From Amycolatopsis pithecellobii (GTDB lineage Bacteria > Actinomycetota > Actinomycetes > Mycobacteriales > Pseudonocardiaceae): 64,000 bases of DNA. The stretch is from assembly GCF_009707865.1 (NCBI RefSeq), contig NZ_WMBA01000007.1, positions 111,142 through 175,141 on the forward strand. Direction: 5' to 3'. Positions within the stretch are counted from its first letter, which is position 1; each line of letters opens with the position of its first letter. This document shows positions 25,448 through 34,704 of the stretch, in pieces. Made by a program: the position numbers and the translations under genes. The notes below the pieces were generated by a model. That model did no database searches and was not told where the DNA came from. It saw nothing but the letters and a program-made list of their open reading frames with translations.

Positions 25448-26632
25448 TCAGATCGCGTGGACAGTCGCCGGCGCTCCCTCGATGGGAGATGAGGCAGCTC
25501 GCGCGACTCGGACCATGGGTAAGTCGATGACGCGGCAGCCGGTCCTCAGGGATGCGATGACGGCGAGGGCGCCGAGGGTGCCGGTGAGTGGGTCGGCGAT
25601 GGCGTCGCCGGCGAAGACCGGGCCGTCGTCGTCCCAGGCGAGCAGGCCGCCGCCGGCAGCGGCGTCGTCGCCGAAGGCGATCCGCTCGTGGTCGGGGCCG
25701 TGGCCCGTGATGCGCAGCCAGGCGCGAGGACGGCCGTCGGCCATGATCGTCGCGGCGTCCACTCCGAGTGCTCGTAGTGCGCGGGGGCGGCTTGCCTCGA
25801 TCACCACGTCGGCGTCGGTGAGGGTGCGTCGGAGTTCGTCGCGGCCGGCCGGCGTGGTGAAGGCGATGGTGCGTCGCTCGTGGCCGGCGTGCAGGAGGTC
25901 GTAGAAGGCCGGCTCGGTGACGTCGGGTCGCTCCGCGGCCTCGACATCGATGACTTCGAGCCCGCACTCGTGCAGCAGGTGCGCGCAGAGCGGCCCGGCC
26001 CACAACGCACCGAGGTTGACCACCCGCGGACGGTGCCGGGCGACCCTGCCCGGCACCGTCCGTTGGAGCGTCCACGGCGAGCCGAACGTCTGCGGCACGG
26101 GCGGTACGACTGCGACGGCGAGGCCGAGCAAGACGCCCCGCTCGACGACCTCCGCGGTCGTCCGCTGCGCCGCCCATCGCATCACGTCTGCCCACGGGTC
26201 GGCGCCGGCGAGTTCGGTGAGTGCTGGCACGAGGTCGAGGTCGCTGTCACGGGGGAGGTTCAGCGCGAACCAGCCGTCTGCTGCCGGAACGAGCCGGGCC
26301 GCGCCGCCGGTGGAGATCGAGCCGTTACGGCGCAGGCCGAGCAGGGCCGCTCGTTGCCCCAGCCGCGACACTGTCTCGACCTCGCAGCCCACCAGCGCAG
26401 ACAGGGCAAGCCCAGCGGCTCGGGCGAGGGTTGCGGGCACTCCTACCGGCCGTAGCGGCGGCCCGTCGGCGCGGCCACATAGTTCGGCGAGGCCGGAGTC
26501 GGTCCAGTCCTGATCCGTCGTCGTCAGGCTGCTGCTTTCGAGGTGTCCCTCGATGCGGCCGGCGTGCAGGCCAAGGGAATCGAGCAACTGCTGTGCCCGC
26601 GCCGCCGCCGGCCAACCGTCCATGCGTGCCAT
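25448..26632 (-). CDS. CoA-transferase family III (CaiB/BaiF-like) protein
   Basis: The 394-residue protein contains the family III core PRVVNLGALWAGPLCAHLLH and later DVVIEASRPRALRALGVDAA, ITGHGPD and PLTGTLGALAVIASLR. An N-terminal domain of about 190 residues precedes the core, as in two-module relatives. Family III enzymes move CoA between carboxylic acids through an aspartyl-CoA anhydride. It is divergent, only 9 bases apart, from an enoyl-CoA hydratase gene, so the two probably work on the same CoA ester. Start assignment is less certain because the promoter must overlap coding sequence. Confidence 0.8.
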   Translation of the reverse strand: MARMDGWPAAARAQQLLDSLGLHAGRIEGHLESSSLTTTDQDWTDSGLAELCGRADGPPLRPVGVPATLARAAGLALSALVGCEVETVSRLGQRAALLGLRRNGSISTGGAARLVPAADGWFALNLPRDSDLDLVPALTELAGADPWADVMRWAAQRTTAEVVERGVLLGLAVAVVPPVPQTFGSPWTLQRTVPGRVARHRPRVVNLGALWAGPLCAHLLHECGLEVIDVEAAERPDVTEPAFYDLLHAGHERRTIAFTTPAGRDELRRTLTDADVVIEASRPRALRALGVDAATIMADGRPRAWLRITGHGPDHERIAFGDDAAAGGGLLAWDDDGPVFAGDAIADPLTGTLGALAVIASLRTGCRVIDLPMVRVARAASSPIEGAPATVHAI

Positions 26633-26641
26633 GATGGCACG

Positions 26642-27607
26642 GTGTCCGACCTCGACCTCGATCTCGACCTGGACGTCACCGGCCGGCCTGGGACACCGGT
26701 TGTCGTGATCGACACCGACCGCGGCTCACCGCTGGGTTCCGGCCTGGCGATCACCGTTGCCGTTGCCCGCGAAAAGCCGGTGCCGGTCGAGGTGGCCGAT
26801 GTCGTCATCGCCGCGCCCGGCCTGTGCGCCGGCGCTGTGGAGACCGAGGATCCCGATGCCGAAGCGGCGTTGTTGGTCCGGGCCATCGACGCCTCTCCGA
26901 TCGCTTCGTTGACGCTCGCCTGGCTGCTGCGAGCGCCGGCCGGCCCGACAACGGCCGCACTGGCCGCCGAATCGGCCGCGTACTCCACGCTGCTCGGCGG
27001 CACCGACTTCCGCGCCTGGCTGGCCGACCGCCCCACACCACGCCCCAGCGACGATGGCGACCGAGTCCGGCTCGAGCGCATCAGCAACCCGCAGGGTGAC
27101 GTCCTGCGAATCACGCTCACTCGCGCCGCACGCCGCAACGCGGTAGACCGGCGGCTACGCGCCGAGCTCGTCGACGCACTACAGGTCGCGGCACACGACC
27201 CGTACCTCCTGGTCGAGATCGACGCCGAAGGTCCCGCGTTCAGCGCCGGCGGTGATCTCGACGAGTTCGGCACCGCGACCGACCTCGCGCTCGCCCACAT
27301 CATCCGCACGGGCGCCGGCGCCGGACGCCTGCTGGACGAGCTTCGCGATCGGGTCACTGTCCACCTGCACGGCACCTGCATCGGCGCAGGCATCGAACTG
27401 CCCGCCTTTGCCGGCCGGGTCACCGCGACACCGGACACCACCTTCGGACTGCCCGAGGTCTCGATGGGCCTGATCCCCGGCGCCGGTGGCACCGTCAGCA
27501 TCCCCCGCCGCATCGGCCGCGGCCGCACGCTGTGGTGGGCCATCACGGGAAGTCGCCTGGACGCAGCGACCGCGCTGCGCTGGGGGCTCGTCGATGAGTT
27601 CCGCTGA
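26642..27607 (+). CDS. Enoyl-CoA hydratase/isomerase (crotonase) family protein with N-terminal extension
   Basis: From GTG 26642 the protein has 321 residues. About 120 residues of unclear origin, starting with an Asp-Leu repeat (SDLDLDLDLDV), precede a crotonase domain. That domain shows the oxyanion-hole pair FSAGGDL and HGTCIGAGIEL and both canonical Glu residues (GAGIEL and FGLPEVSMGLIPGAGG). It should hydrate or isomerise an enoyl-CoA. It overlaps the downstream amidohydrolase by 14 bases and is divergent from a CoA-transferase. Confidence 0.85.
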   Translation: MSDLDLDLDLDVTGRPGTPVVVIDTDRGSPLGSGLAITVAVAREKPVPVEVADVVIAAPGLCAGAVETEDPDAEAALLVRAIDASPIASLTLAWLLRAPAGPTTAALAAESAAYSTLLGGTDFRAWLADRPTPRPSDDGDRVRLERISNPQGDVLRITLTRAARRNAVDRRLRAELVDALQVAAHDPYLLVEIDAEGPAFSAGGDLDEFGTATDLALAHIIRTGAGAGRLLDELRDRVTVHLHGTCIGAGIELPAFAGRVTATPDTTFGLPEVSMGLIPGAGGTVSIPRRIGRGRTLWWAITGSRLDAATALRWGLVDEFR

Positions 27608-28853
27608 CACCCACCTGATCCGCAACGCACTGCTCGACGGGCACCGCACCGACTGCCGCATCACCGGCACCACGATCACCGCTCTCGGCGACTCCCTCGA
27701 GCCGCGCGAGGACGAGACGGTCCTCGACGCGCACGGCGCCACCCTGCTGCCCGGCCTGGCCGACCACCACCTCCACCTGTTCGCCACCGCGGCCGCCGCC
27801 GCATCGCTCAACCTCGACGGTGCTACGACGCTTCCACCTCCCGACCCCGGCACCACCGGCTGGGTCAGAGCCATCGGTGCCGGCACCGAACTACGCCGCA
27901 CCGACCTCGACGCCGCATGGCCCCACCGTCCCGCCCGGGTGCAACACCGCAGCGGCGCGCTGTGGACGCTCAACACCGCCGCCGTCGATCTGCTCAGCGC
28001 CGGGCTGAGCCCGGACGAACGCCGCACCGGCCAACTGTGGCGCGCCGACACCCGACTACGTGCGCTGCTCGACAACGCCGGCGCCCGCGCCGCAGTCGAC
28101 CTCGCCGCCCTCGGCTGTCGCCTGGCCTCCTACGGGATTACCCACGTCACCGACGCGACACCCGACCTCGACGCCGCCGCGCTCCAGACCCTTTCGGCCG
28201 GTATCCCGCAACATCTGCTCTCGTTATCGGCCGCCGGCACCGGACCACGTAAGATCGTCCTGCCGGACCACCAGTACCCGCACCCGGACGACCTCGCGCG
28301 TCGCATCGACGCGTCGCACGCCACCGGACGACCGGTCGCCGTGCACGTCGTCAGCTCCGCCACTCTCGCGATCGCGATCGCCGCCCTGGACACCGTCGGC
28401 GTCCTGCCCGGCGACCGGATCGAACACGCGGCAGTCTGCGACAACTCCGCGGCCGACCGGCTCGCCGAACTCGGCATCGTCGTCGTCACCCAACCCTCGG
28501 TCTATGCCCGCCACGCGGCGACCTTCGAGCGCGACAGCGATCCCACCGACCGGCCCTGGCTGTGGCGCTACGAAGAACTACTCAGCCGAGGTGTCCGCGT
28601 CATCGCCAGCAGCGACGCGCCCTACGGCGACCCCAACCCCTGGTTCACCATCCGATATGCGAGCCAACGAGAACCATCGCTGACACCCGTCACCGTCCTC
28701 GGTTCGTACCTCACCGAACCCACCGACCCGGCCGGACCACCTCGCACCATCACCGTCGGCGCCCCCGCCGACCTCTGCCTGCACACCACCGACACCAGCA
28801 CGGGCACCGTGACCGTCACCGCCACGTTTGCCGCAGGTATCCGGGTCCACTAA
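27594..28853 (+). CDS. Amidohydrolase (YtcJ-like metal-dependent)
   Basis: The 419-residue protein has the composite-domain start of amidohydrolases (VLDAHGATLLPGLADHHLHL, with HxH metal ligands). A later His pair lies in VAVHVVSSAT and DRIEHAAVCD, and the metal-binding Asp in IASSDAPYGDPNPW. It would hydrolyse a cyclic amide, amidine or similar bond. Its start lies inside the end of the crotonase gene, so expression is coupled. Together with the CoA-transferase this suggests breakdown of a nitrogen-containing ring or side chain, which is inference. Confidence 0.85.
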   Translation: MSSADTHLIRNALLDGHRTDCRITGTTITALGDSLEPREDETVLDAHGATLLPGLADHHLHLFATAAAAASLNLDGATTLPPPDPGTTGWVRAIGAGTELRRTDLDAAWPHRPARVQHRSGALWTLNTAAVDLLSAGLSPDERRTGQLWRADTRLRALLDNAGARAAVDLAALGCRLASYGITHVTDATPDLDAAALQTLSAGIPQHLLSLSAAGTGPRKIVLPDHQYPHPDDLARRIDASHATGRPVAVHVVSSATLAIAIAALDTVGVLPGDRIEHAAVCDNSAADRLAELGIVVVTQPSVYARHAATFERDSDPTDRPWLWRYEELLSRGVRVIASSDAPYGDPNPWFTIRYASQREPSLTPVTVLGSYLTEPTDPAGPPRTITVGAPADLCLHTTDTSTGTVTVTATFAAGIRVH

Positions 28854-28900
28854 GACGCATCTCGCTGGTCCCACCTTGTGGTAGGCAGACGATCTCAACT

Positions 28901-28924
28901 GTACTAAGCTGTCGACGTAAGTAC
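28901..28924. promoter_or_regulatory. Inverted repeat upstream of the hydrolase/ligase/dehydrogenase module
   Basis: GTACT (28901-28905) and AGTAC (28920-28924) flank a centre containing GTCGAC, 60-80 bases before the hydrolase start. A related GTACT-N6-AGTAC pair precedes the acyl-CoA dehydrogenase at 31276-31291. Confidence 0.4.
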
Positions 28925-28981
28925 GGATGGTGGTATCGTCCACGGCGCCGCTGTCAATGGCGACACGGGATGGAGGCGTTT

Positions 28982-29716
28982 TTGGCAACATATGTGCTTG
29001 TGCATGGCGGCGGACATGGCGGCTGGTGCTGGGGTCGCGTCGCAAAGCAGTTGCGCGCGGCGGGCCACGAGGTTTACACGCCGACTTTGACCGGACTGGG
29101 CGAGCGCGCGCATCTGGTCAGCGCCGCAACAAATCTCGACACGCATATCGATGACGTCGTCGGCGTGCTGCAATTCGAAGACATCACCAACGCAATTCTC
29201 GTTGGCCATTCCTATGCCGGCATGGTGATCACCGGCGCCGCCGACCGCGCGCTGACGCGGGTCGGCCATTTGGTTTTTCTGGAGGCCTGCCGGCCACGCA
29301 ACGGCGAGTCCCTCTACGACACCGGGCCCGACGTTATCGACTGGGCCAGATCCTCGTCGCGCATCGTGAACGGTGTCGAGCTGGTGTTGTGGCCGAGCGA
29401 AGAGGTCGTCAAGGCGTTCGGCATTACCGCGCCCGACGAAGTGGCCTGGACGCTGGAGCGGCTGACGCCGCATCCGTGGAAAACCATGGAGCAGGCCTTG
29501 CGCATGGCGAATGAGGAGGCCGTGCGGAAACTTCCGTACACCAATATCAACGCCCCTGGGATGGTGATGGAAGGGCGTACACCAGAATCGCGACGGCGCG
29601 CGTTGGAGGGTGAGCGTGTTTGGGAGATCGATGCCGGTCACGACCTTATGCTCACCTCTCCGGAAAAGACAGCCGAATTGCTGTTGCAGCTCGCCGATCC
29701 AGCGGACGAAAGGTAA
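28982..29716 (+). CDS. Alpha/beta hydrolase (EstC/MhpC-like esterase)
   Basis: TTG at 28982 is preferred because GGAGG lies 5-6 bases upstream; an in-frame ATG at 28970 overlaps that site. The protein (about 244 residues) starts ATYVLVHGGGHGGWCWGRVA and contains LTGLGERAH, the nucleophile motif GHSYAG and the catalytic His in DAGHDLML. Relatives are carboxylesterases. Third-position GC is visibly lower than in neighbouring genes, suggesting acquisition from another lineage. It is followed after 7 bases by an acyl-CoA ligase, so it may release the acid that the ligase activates. Confidence 0.85.
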   Translation: MATYVLVHGGGHGGWCWGRVAKQLRAAGHEVYTPTLTGLGERAHLVSAATNLDTHIDDVVGVLQFEDITNAILVGHSYAGMVITGAADRALTRVGHLVFLEACRPRNGESLYDTGPDVIDWARSSSRIVNGVELVLWPSEEVVKAFGITAPDEVAWTLERLTPHPWKTMEQALRMANEEAVRKLPYTNINAPGMVMEGRTPESRRRALEGERVWEIDAGHDLMLTSPEKTAELLLQLADPADER

Positions 29717-29723
29717 CTAAAGC

Positions 29724-31211
29724 ATGTCCAATATCGGGGTGTTGCTCGATATGGTGGCCCGGCACGCCCCAGACCGCGTCGTAGTGGGGAGGATGGCCGA
29801 CGGTCTCACGGCGCGGCGGCTTTCGACGATGGCGGACGGCGGAGCTCGCTTGCTGGCGCATGAAGACGCGCGGGCACTCATCTATCTCGGGACCAACGGG
29901 CCCGCCTTCACCGCCGCGCTTTTTGCCGCCGCACGGGCGGGAGTTCCGTTGGTGCCCTTGAACTACCGGTTGAGCAAGAGCCAGCTGAGTCGTCTGATAG
30001 CGGAGCACGTGGGAGCAATCGCCATCGCGGACCCCGAGTTCGTTGATGCGCTTGGGGCGACGTGTTCTCACGTGTACAGCCAAGAATCCTGGTTGCAGAC
30101 GATCGAGTCGTACCCCGGTGATGAGGCGCCGGACGCGAGCGGCGATGTCGCCGTCGTCATCTATACGAGCGGCTCCACGTCGGCGCCCAAGGGCGTTCTT
30201 CTCCGGCACTCGAATCTCTTCAGCTACGTGGTGGGGACTGTCCAATTCGGCGCTGAGGATCTCGGTGAGTGCAGCCTCGTCAGCGTCCCGCCCTACCACA
30301 TCGCCGCCGTGGCCAACGCCATCACCAACCTGTACGCCGGCAGGCGGTACCTCGTCCTCCAGCGGTTCGACCCGGAGGACTGGCTGGAGACGACGCGGCG
30401 GGAGCAGGTAACTCACGCGATGGTGGTCCCCACCATGCTGGCTCGCATCCTCGAGGCGGCGGACTCCTCGGTTCCGACGCTCCGATCAGTCGCGTACGGG
30501 GGAGCCCAGATGCCGCTGTCGCTGATCACGACTGCCCTCAAGGCATGGCCCCACGTGGACTTCTCGAATGCCTATGGCTTGACCGAGACCAGTTCGACCA
30601 TTTCCGTCCTGGGTCCTCAAGACCACCGTCTTGCCCTGGATGCGACAGAGGCAACCGTCCGAGCACGATTGGGATCCGTAGGCCGGCCGCTTCCCGGCGT
30701 CGAGGTCATCATCAGGAAGGCCGACGGCGAACTCGCCGGTCCGAATGAGCCAGGGCGGATACTGGTACGCGGCCCCCAGGTGTCCGGTGAATACGCCGGG
30801 GCGGCTGCGCTGCTCGATGCGGATGGCTTCTTCGACACCAGGGACGAGGGATACCTGGACGACGAGGGATATCTCTTCGTCCTCGGGCGACGGGACGACA
30901 CGATCATTCGCGGTGCGGAGAACTTGTCACCGTTCGAGATCGAAGAGGTGCTGTTGACCCATCCGAGCGTGCGGGATGTCGTGGTGGTCGGGGTACCCGA
31001 TGTCGAATGGGGTCAGCGCATCGAAGCCGTTGTGGTGCCGGAGCCCGGCGAGTCCGTGGAACCTGAACTGCTCCGAAGCTTCGTGCGAACCGAGTTACGA
31101 AGTTCCAAGACCCCTGATCGAATTCACGTCTGGGAAACGCTCCCGCGGACGGAAGTCGGAAAGTTGTCGCGCCGAGAGATCGCCGCTCAGTTGAAGGCAC
31201 CGGGAGCCTGA
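29724..31211 (+). CDS. AMP-dependent acyl-CoA synthetase
   Basis: The 495-residue ANL-family ligase has P-loop IYTSGSTSAPKG, the A5 motif FSNAYGLTETSS, the A8 hinge GRRDDTIIRGAENLSPFEIE and the C-terminal catalytic Lys in EVGKLSRREI. It is shorter than fatty-acid FadD enzymes and nearer to aryl- or short-acyl-CoA ligases. It lies between an esterase and an acyl-CoA dehydrogenase, giving a hydrolyse-activate-desaturate order. The acyl group is unknown. Confidence 0.9.
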   Translation: MSNIGVLLDMVARHAPDRVVVGRMADGLTARRLSTMADGGARLLAHEDARALIYLGTNGPAFTAALFAAARAGVPLVPLNYRLSKSQLSRLIAEHVGAIAIADPEFVDALGATCSHVYSQESWLQTIESYPGDEAPDASGDVAVVIYTSGSTSAPKGVLLRHSNLFSYVVGTVQFGAEDLGECSLVSVPPYHIAAVANAITNLYAGRRYLVLQRFDPEDWLETTRREQVTHAMVVPTMLARILEAADSSVPTLRSVAYGGAQMPLSLITTALKAWPHVDFSNAYGLTETSSTISVLGPQDHRLALDATEATVRARLGSVGRPLPGVEVIIRKADGELAGPNEPGRILVRGPQVSGEYAGAAALLDADGFFDTRDEGYLDDEGYLFVLGRRDDTIIRGAENLSPFEIEEVLLTHPSVRDVVVVGVPDVEWGQRIEAVVVPEPGESVEPELLRSFVRTELRSSKTPDRIHVWETLPRTEVGKLSRREIAAQLKAPGA

Positions 31212-31271
31212 CCCTCGACCTGCTTTACCAGCACCGGGTCGACCCGAATGTGCCCATCGAGGACATCACCA

Positions 31272-31293
31272 GACAGTACTATGGACAGTACCA
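31272..31293. promoter_or_regulatory. Repeated ACAGTAC motif before the acyl-CoA dehydrogenase
   Basis: GACAGTAC occurs twice with a 12-base period, creating GTACT-N6-AGTAC (31276-31291) 28 bases before the start codon. It resembles the arms at 28901-28924 and is probably the site of the same regulator. Confidence 0.45.
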
Positions 31294-31318
31294 AAGTATC
31301 ACCATGTAAGGGGGACCG

Positions 31319-32494
31319 ATGCCTGCCTCTCGTCTATTGCCCTCCGATGACGCGCTCGAACTGATCAAGTTGACGCGCGAGTTGGTGGCCAAGGAGCTTC
31401 AGCCACAAGCCGCACAGGCTGAGGCCGAAGCATCTTTCCCGCGCGAGCTGTTCCGCACCCTCGGGCGTGCCGGCCTACTTGGCCTGCCGTATCCGGAGGA
31501 GTACGGCGGCGCTGGACTGAGCTACGAGGTCTATCTGCAGGTGATCGAGGAGATCGCGTACGGCTGGGCATCGATGGGCGTGGGCGTCAGCGTGCACACC
31601 CTGAGCTGCTTCGGCCTTGCCACTGCCGGCACCGAGGAACAGCGTCAGAAGTGGCTGCCTGACATGCTTGGCGGCGAACTGCTCGGCGCCTACTGTCTCT
31701 CCGAGCCGCACGCAGGCTCCGACCCCGCCGCGATGACCACCAAAGCCGTCCTCGACGGCGACCACTACGTGATCAACGGCGCCAAGGCGTGGACCACTCA
31801 CGGCGGCAAAGCCGACTTCTACAAGGTCATGGCCCGGACCTCGGCGAACCGCAATGGCATCTCCTGTTTCCTCGTGCCCGCCGACACGCCCGGCCTCTCC
31901 GCGGACGCACCCGAGCGGAAGATGGGGCTGATGGGATCAGCCACGGCGACAATGCGATTCGACGACGTGCGCGTCCCGGTCGAACGCCGACTCGGTGCCG
32001 AGGGAGACGGCCTCAAAATCGCGCTGGCCGGCCTGGATGCCGGGCGCCTTGGCATCGCCGCTGTCGCCACTGGCCTGGCGCAGGCCGCTCTCGACACGGC
32101 GATCGCCTACGCTCAGGAGCGCGAGACCTTCGGCAGGAAGATCATCGACCACCAAGGGCTCGCCTTCCTTCTGGCTGACATGGAGGCGGCCGTCCAGGCC
32201 TCACGTGCCACCTATCTGGCCGCCGCCCGACTCAAGGACGCTGGACAGGCCTACTCCCGCGTAGCCAGCGTCGCCAAGCTGACCGCGACCGACAACGCCA
32301 TGAAGGTCACTACCGACGCCGTGCAGGTGCTCGGCGGTTACGGCTACACCCGTGACTTCCCCGTTGAACGATTCATGCGCGAGGCAAAAGTGATGCAAAT
32401 CTTCGAAGGCACCAACCAGATTCAGCGCGTGGTCATCAGTCGAGACCTCACGAAGAGCACCGCCGGCATTCTGACCATCGTCCCCCAGAACTAA
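31319..32494 (+). CDS. Acyl-CoA dehydrogenase
   Basis: This canonical 391-residue enzyme has AYCLSEPHAGSDPAAMTTKA, the FAD-site segment INGAKAWTTHGG, GYGYTRDFPVERFMREAK and the catalytic Glu in MQIFEGTNQIQR. It oxidises an acyl-CoA to the trans-2-enoyl-CoA, passing electrons to ETF. AAGGGGG precedes the ATG. It completes the esterase/ligase/dehydrogenase module; the hydratase that should follow could be the crotonase at 26642. Confidence 0.95.
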   Translation: MPASRLLPSDDALELIKLTRELVAKELQPQAAQAEAEASFPRELFRTLGRAGLLGLPYPEEYGGAGLSYEVYLQVIEEIAYGWASMGVGVSVHTLSCFGLATAGTEEQRQKWLPDMLGGELLGAYCLSEPHAGSDPAAMTTKAVLDGDHYVINGAKAWTTHGGKADFYKVMARTSANRNGISCFLVPADTPGLSADAPERKMGLMGSATATMRFDDVRVPVERRLGAEGDGLKIALAGLDAGRLGIAAVATGLAQAALDTAIAYAQERETFGRKIIDHQGLAFLLADMEAAVQASRATYLAAARLKDAGQAYSRVASVAKLTATDNAMKVTTDAVQVLGGYGYTRDFPVERFMREAKVMQIFEGTNQIQRVVISRDLTKSTAGILTIVPQN

Positions 32495-32527
32495 GTGTGG
32501 TGTCCGGTGGGTTGGGAGCGCGAGAGG

Positions 32528-32755
32528 TCAGTCGTCCGCTCCCAGGGCAAGGCGTGGGATCTCAGCGGCAAACGCGGCATGCACCGGCCGAAACACACCA
32601 GCCTCTAGGCCTTCAGCGATGAGCTGTCGGATCCGGTAAACGTCAGCCGCGGGCCCGAAATTGGCCATGTCATCCATGAACTCGCGCGACAGCGGACGGA
32701 GTCGCTCCGAGACAGCGGCTAGGTATTCAGCGACCACGACGCCCGGAAGGGACAT
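32528..32755 (-). pseudogene. TetR-family ligand-domain remnant
   Basis: A 75-residue frame carries only a C-terminal TetR-type segment (EYLAAVSERLRPLSREFMDD and RIRQLIAEGLEAGVFRPVHA). The DNA-binding domain is absent upstream. A complete version would have been the expected regulator of the adjacent acyl-CoA dehydrogenase module, so that module may have lost its local control. Confidence 0.55.
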
Positions 32756-32837
32756 GGGTTCGCATGCTCGAAGTGGTCATGCAAGGACTGTCAGTGGTAT
32801 CAGACGTGCTCCTGACCTTGGAAACGAGGACGGAGTC

Positions 32838-32933
32838 ATGCCGATCCAGGAATCCATCGACCGGTCACCGTTCCTGGTGGTGACCCGGGCCAGGCCGTCC
32901 CGCGCCCCGCTGACGAAAAGTGTCAACTCTTGA
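32838..32933 (+). other. Short frame resembling a TetR N-terminal arm
   Basis: A 31-residue frame with GGACGGAG before its ATG reads RARPSRAPLTKS and then stops inside an AAGTGT-type operator. RAPLTKS resembles the arm before helix 1 of TetR proteins, so it could be a cut-off regulator start. Support is weak. Confidence 0.2.
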
Positions 32934-33005
32934 CCTGCTTGTAGGTCGCCCAGCCCGCCTAGTCTGGGATCAGTGCGCTTTTAGTGCGCATAAGTGTTGA
33001 CACTT
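32918..33005. promoter_or_regulatory. Two AAGTGT-N2-ACACTT operators before the acyl-CoA ligase
   Basis: AAGTGT-CA-ACTCTT (32918-32931, one mismatch) and AAGTGT-TG-ACACTT (32992-33005, perfect arms) lie 41-115 bases before the ligase ATG. The second contains TTGACA, so a bound protein would cover a possible -35. Similar sites recur at 41955-41968 and 42019-42032. Confidence 0.6.
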
Positions 33006-33045
33006 GAGGTAGTGTCCGTGGTGAACAGCGAGCCGGAGGCGGTCC

Positions 33046-34671
33046 ATGAGAACAACGATGTCGGAACAGCCGCTCAGTGTTGTCACCATTCTCGAGCGGG
33101 CCGAACGGCACCACGGCCACAAGGTGATCACCACGGCCGTCGGGTCGGCGAGGGAGCGGATCGGTTACGCGGGCTGGGCCGGCCGGGTTCGCCGGGTCGT
33201 GTCGGTGCTGGATGGTCTGGGTGTCAGTGCTGGGGGCCGGGTGGCGACGTTCGGATCGAGCACCGCCCGCCACCTCGAGGTGTATTACGCCGCACCGTGC
33301 TCGGGCCGGGTCATCCATGCGCTCAACCCGCGGCTGGAAGCCGACGAGCTGTCGTATCTGATGAACCATTCTTCGGACGAGGTTGTCTTCGCCGACCGCG
33401 CTCTGCTGCCTCGCCTGGTTCCGGCGCTGGCAACGGCGTCCAGCGTCAAGCACCTGGTGCTCTTCGACGGGGCCGAGCCTGGCGATCCGGAGATCGGCGA
33501 CCTGGGTTGGATCGATGTCCACGGATACGACTCCCTGGTGGACTCGGCTCCCACCGGTGAACTGTCCATAGTGGACGAACGGAATGCGGCGGCAGTCTGC
33601 TACACCAGTGGCACCACGGGAAACCCGAAGGCCGTGGTGTACAGCCATCGGTCGATCGTCCTGCAGCAGATGTCGCTGATGGCACGGGACTCGATCGGGA
33701 TCGGCGAGGACGACGTGGTGATGCCCGTCGTTCCCATGTTCCACGCCAACACTTGGGGGCTGGTCCATGCCCCGCTCGCGACCGGTGCCGCACTCGTCCT
33801 GCCGGGCGCCGACCTGTCCGGTCCGGCACTGGCCGAGTTGATCGTCCAGGAGAGAGTGACGGTCACCGCCGGCGTGCCGACCATCTGGACCGCGGTGCTG
33901 CCGAACCTGTCCGGCCGGGACGCCTCGTCGCTGCGGGTCGTGATGACCGGTGGCGCCCCGGTTCCGACAGCGCTCAGTGAGGGCTACCGGCGGACCACGG
34001 GCGTTGCGCTCACCAACGCTTGGGGGATGACCGAGACCTCCGCGAGCGGGCCGGTGAGCACGCTGCGCCGCGAAGAGCGGACTCGCTCCGAGCAGGAGCA
34101 GGCACGGCTGCGCACCTCGGCGGGGCGCACGACGTTCGGCATCGACGCTCGCATCGCCGACGACGCCGGGAAAGTGCTCCCCTGGGACGGAAAGAGCACC
34201 GGCGAGCTGCAGTGCCGGGGCCCCTGGGTGACGACCGGGTACTACAACGATCCGCGGGGCCGCGACGGGTTCACCGCCGATGGCTGGCTCCGCACGGGCG
34301 ATGTGGCCACCATTGACCCGGACGGGCGGGTCTGGCTCGTGGACCGCGCCAAAGACATGATCAAGTCCGGTGGCGAATGGATCGGGTCGGCCGAGATCGA
34401 AAACGAGCTCCTCACCCACCCGCAGATCTCGGAGGCCGCGGTCATCGGCGTCGCGTCGGCCACCTGGTCGGAGCGGCCACTGGCGTGTGTCGTGCTCAAA
34501 CCCGGGGCCACCGCGGACGCCGACGAACTGAGCAGTTTCCTCGGCGAGTCGCTGCCGAAATGGAAGATCCCGGACCGCATCGTTTTCGTCGACGAAATTC
34601 CCAGAACCAATGTCGGCAAATATTCGAAGCGCGAGCTGCGCGAGATGTTCGCCGGAGTGGTTCTGCCGTGA
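33046..34671 (+). CDS. Long/medium-chain acyl-CoA ligase
   Basis: The 541-residue ANL enzyme has YTSGTTGNPKAVVYSHRS, NAWGMTETSASGPVS, WLRTGDVATIDPDG, VDRAKDMIKSGGEWI and the catalytic Lys region TNVGKYSKRELRE. The MIKSGGEWI form is typical of the FadD3/AlkK-like medium- to long-chain group. GGAGG precedes the ATG. It likely starts a degradation pathway by activating a carboxylic acid. The SDR 33 bases downstream is of dienoyl-CoA reductase type, which supports a beta-oxidation setting. Confidence 0.92.
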   Translation: MRTTMSEQPLSVVTILERAERHHGHKVITTAVGSARERIGYAGWAGRVRRVVSVLDGLGVSAGGRVATFGSSTARHLEVYYAAPCSGRVIHALNPRLEADELSYLMNHSSDEVVFADRALLPRLVPALATASSVKHLVLFDGAEPGDPEIGDLGWIDVHGYDSLVDSAPTGELSIVDERNAAAVCYTSGTTGNPKAVVYSHRSIVLQQMSLMARDSIGIGEDDVVMPVVPMFHANTWGLVHAPLATGAALVLPGADLSGPALAELIVQERVTVTAGVPTIWTAVLPNLSGRDASSLRVVMTGGAPVPTALSEGYRRTTGVALTNAWGMTETSASGPVSTLRREERTRSEQEQARLRTSAGRTTFGIDARIADDAGKVLPWDGKSTGELQCRGPWVTTGYYNDPRGRDGFTADGWLRTGDVATIDPDGRVWLVDRAKDMIKSGGEWIGSAEIENELLTHPQISEAAVIGVASATWSERPLACVVLKPGATADADELSSFLGESLPKWKIPDRIVFVDEIPRTNVGKYSKRELREMFAGVVLP

Positions 34672-34704
34672 CCACATGCATTCGAACCCCACGGAAGGTG
34701 ACCC

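Noticed and set aside
32959..34692. 577-codon minus-strand frame
   Set aside because: It mirrors the acyl-CoA ligase gene and shows no family features.
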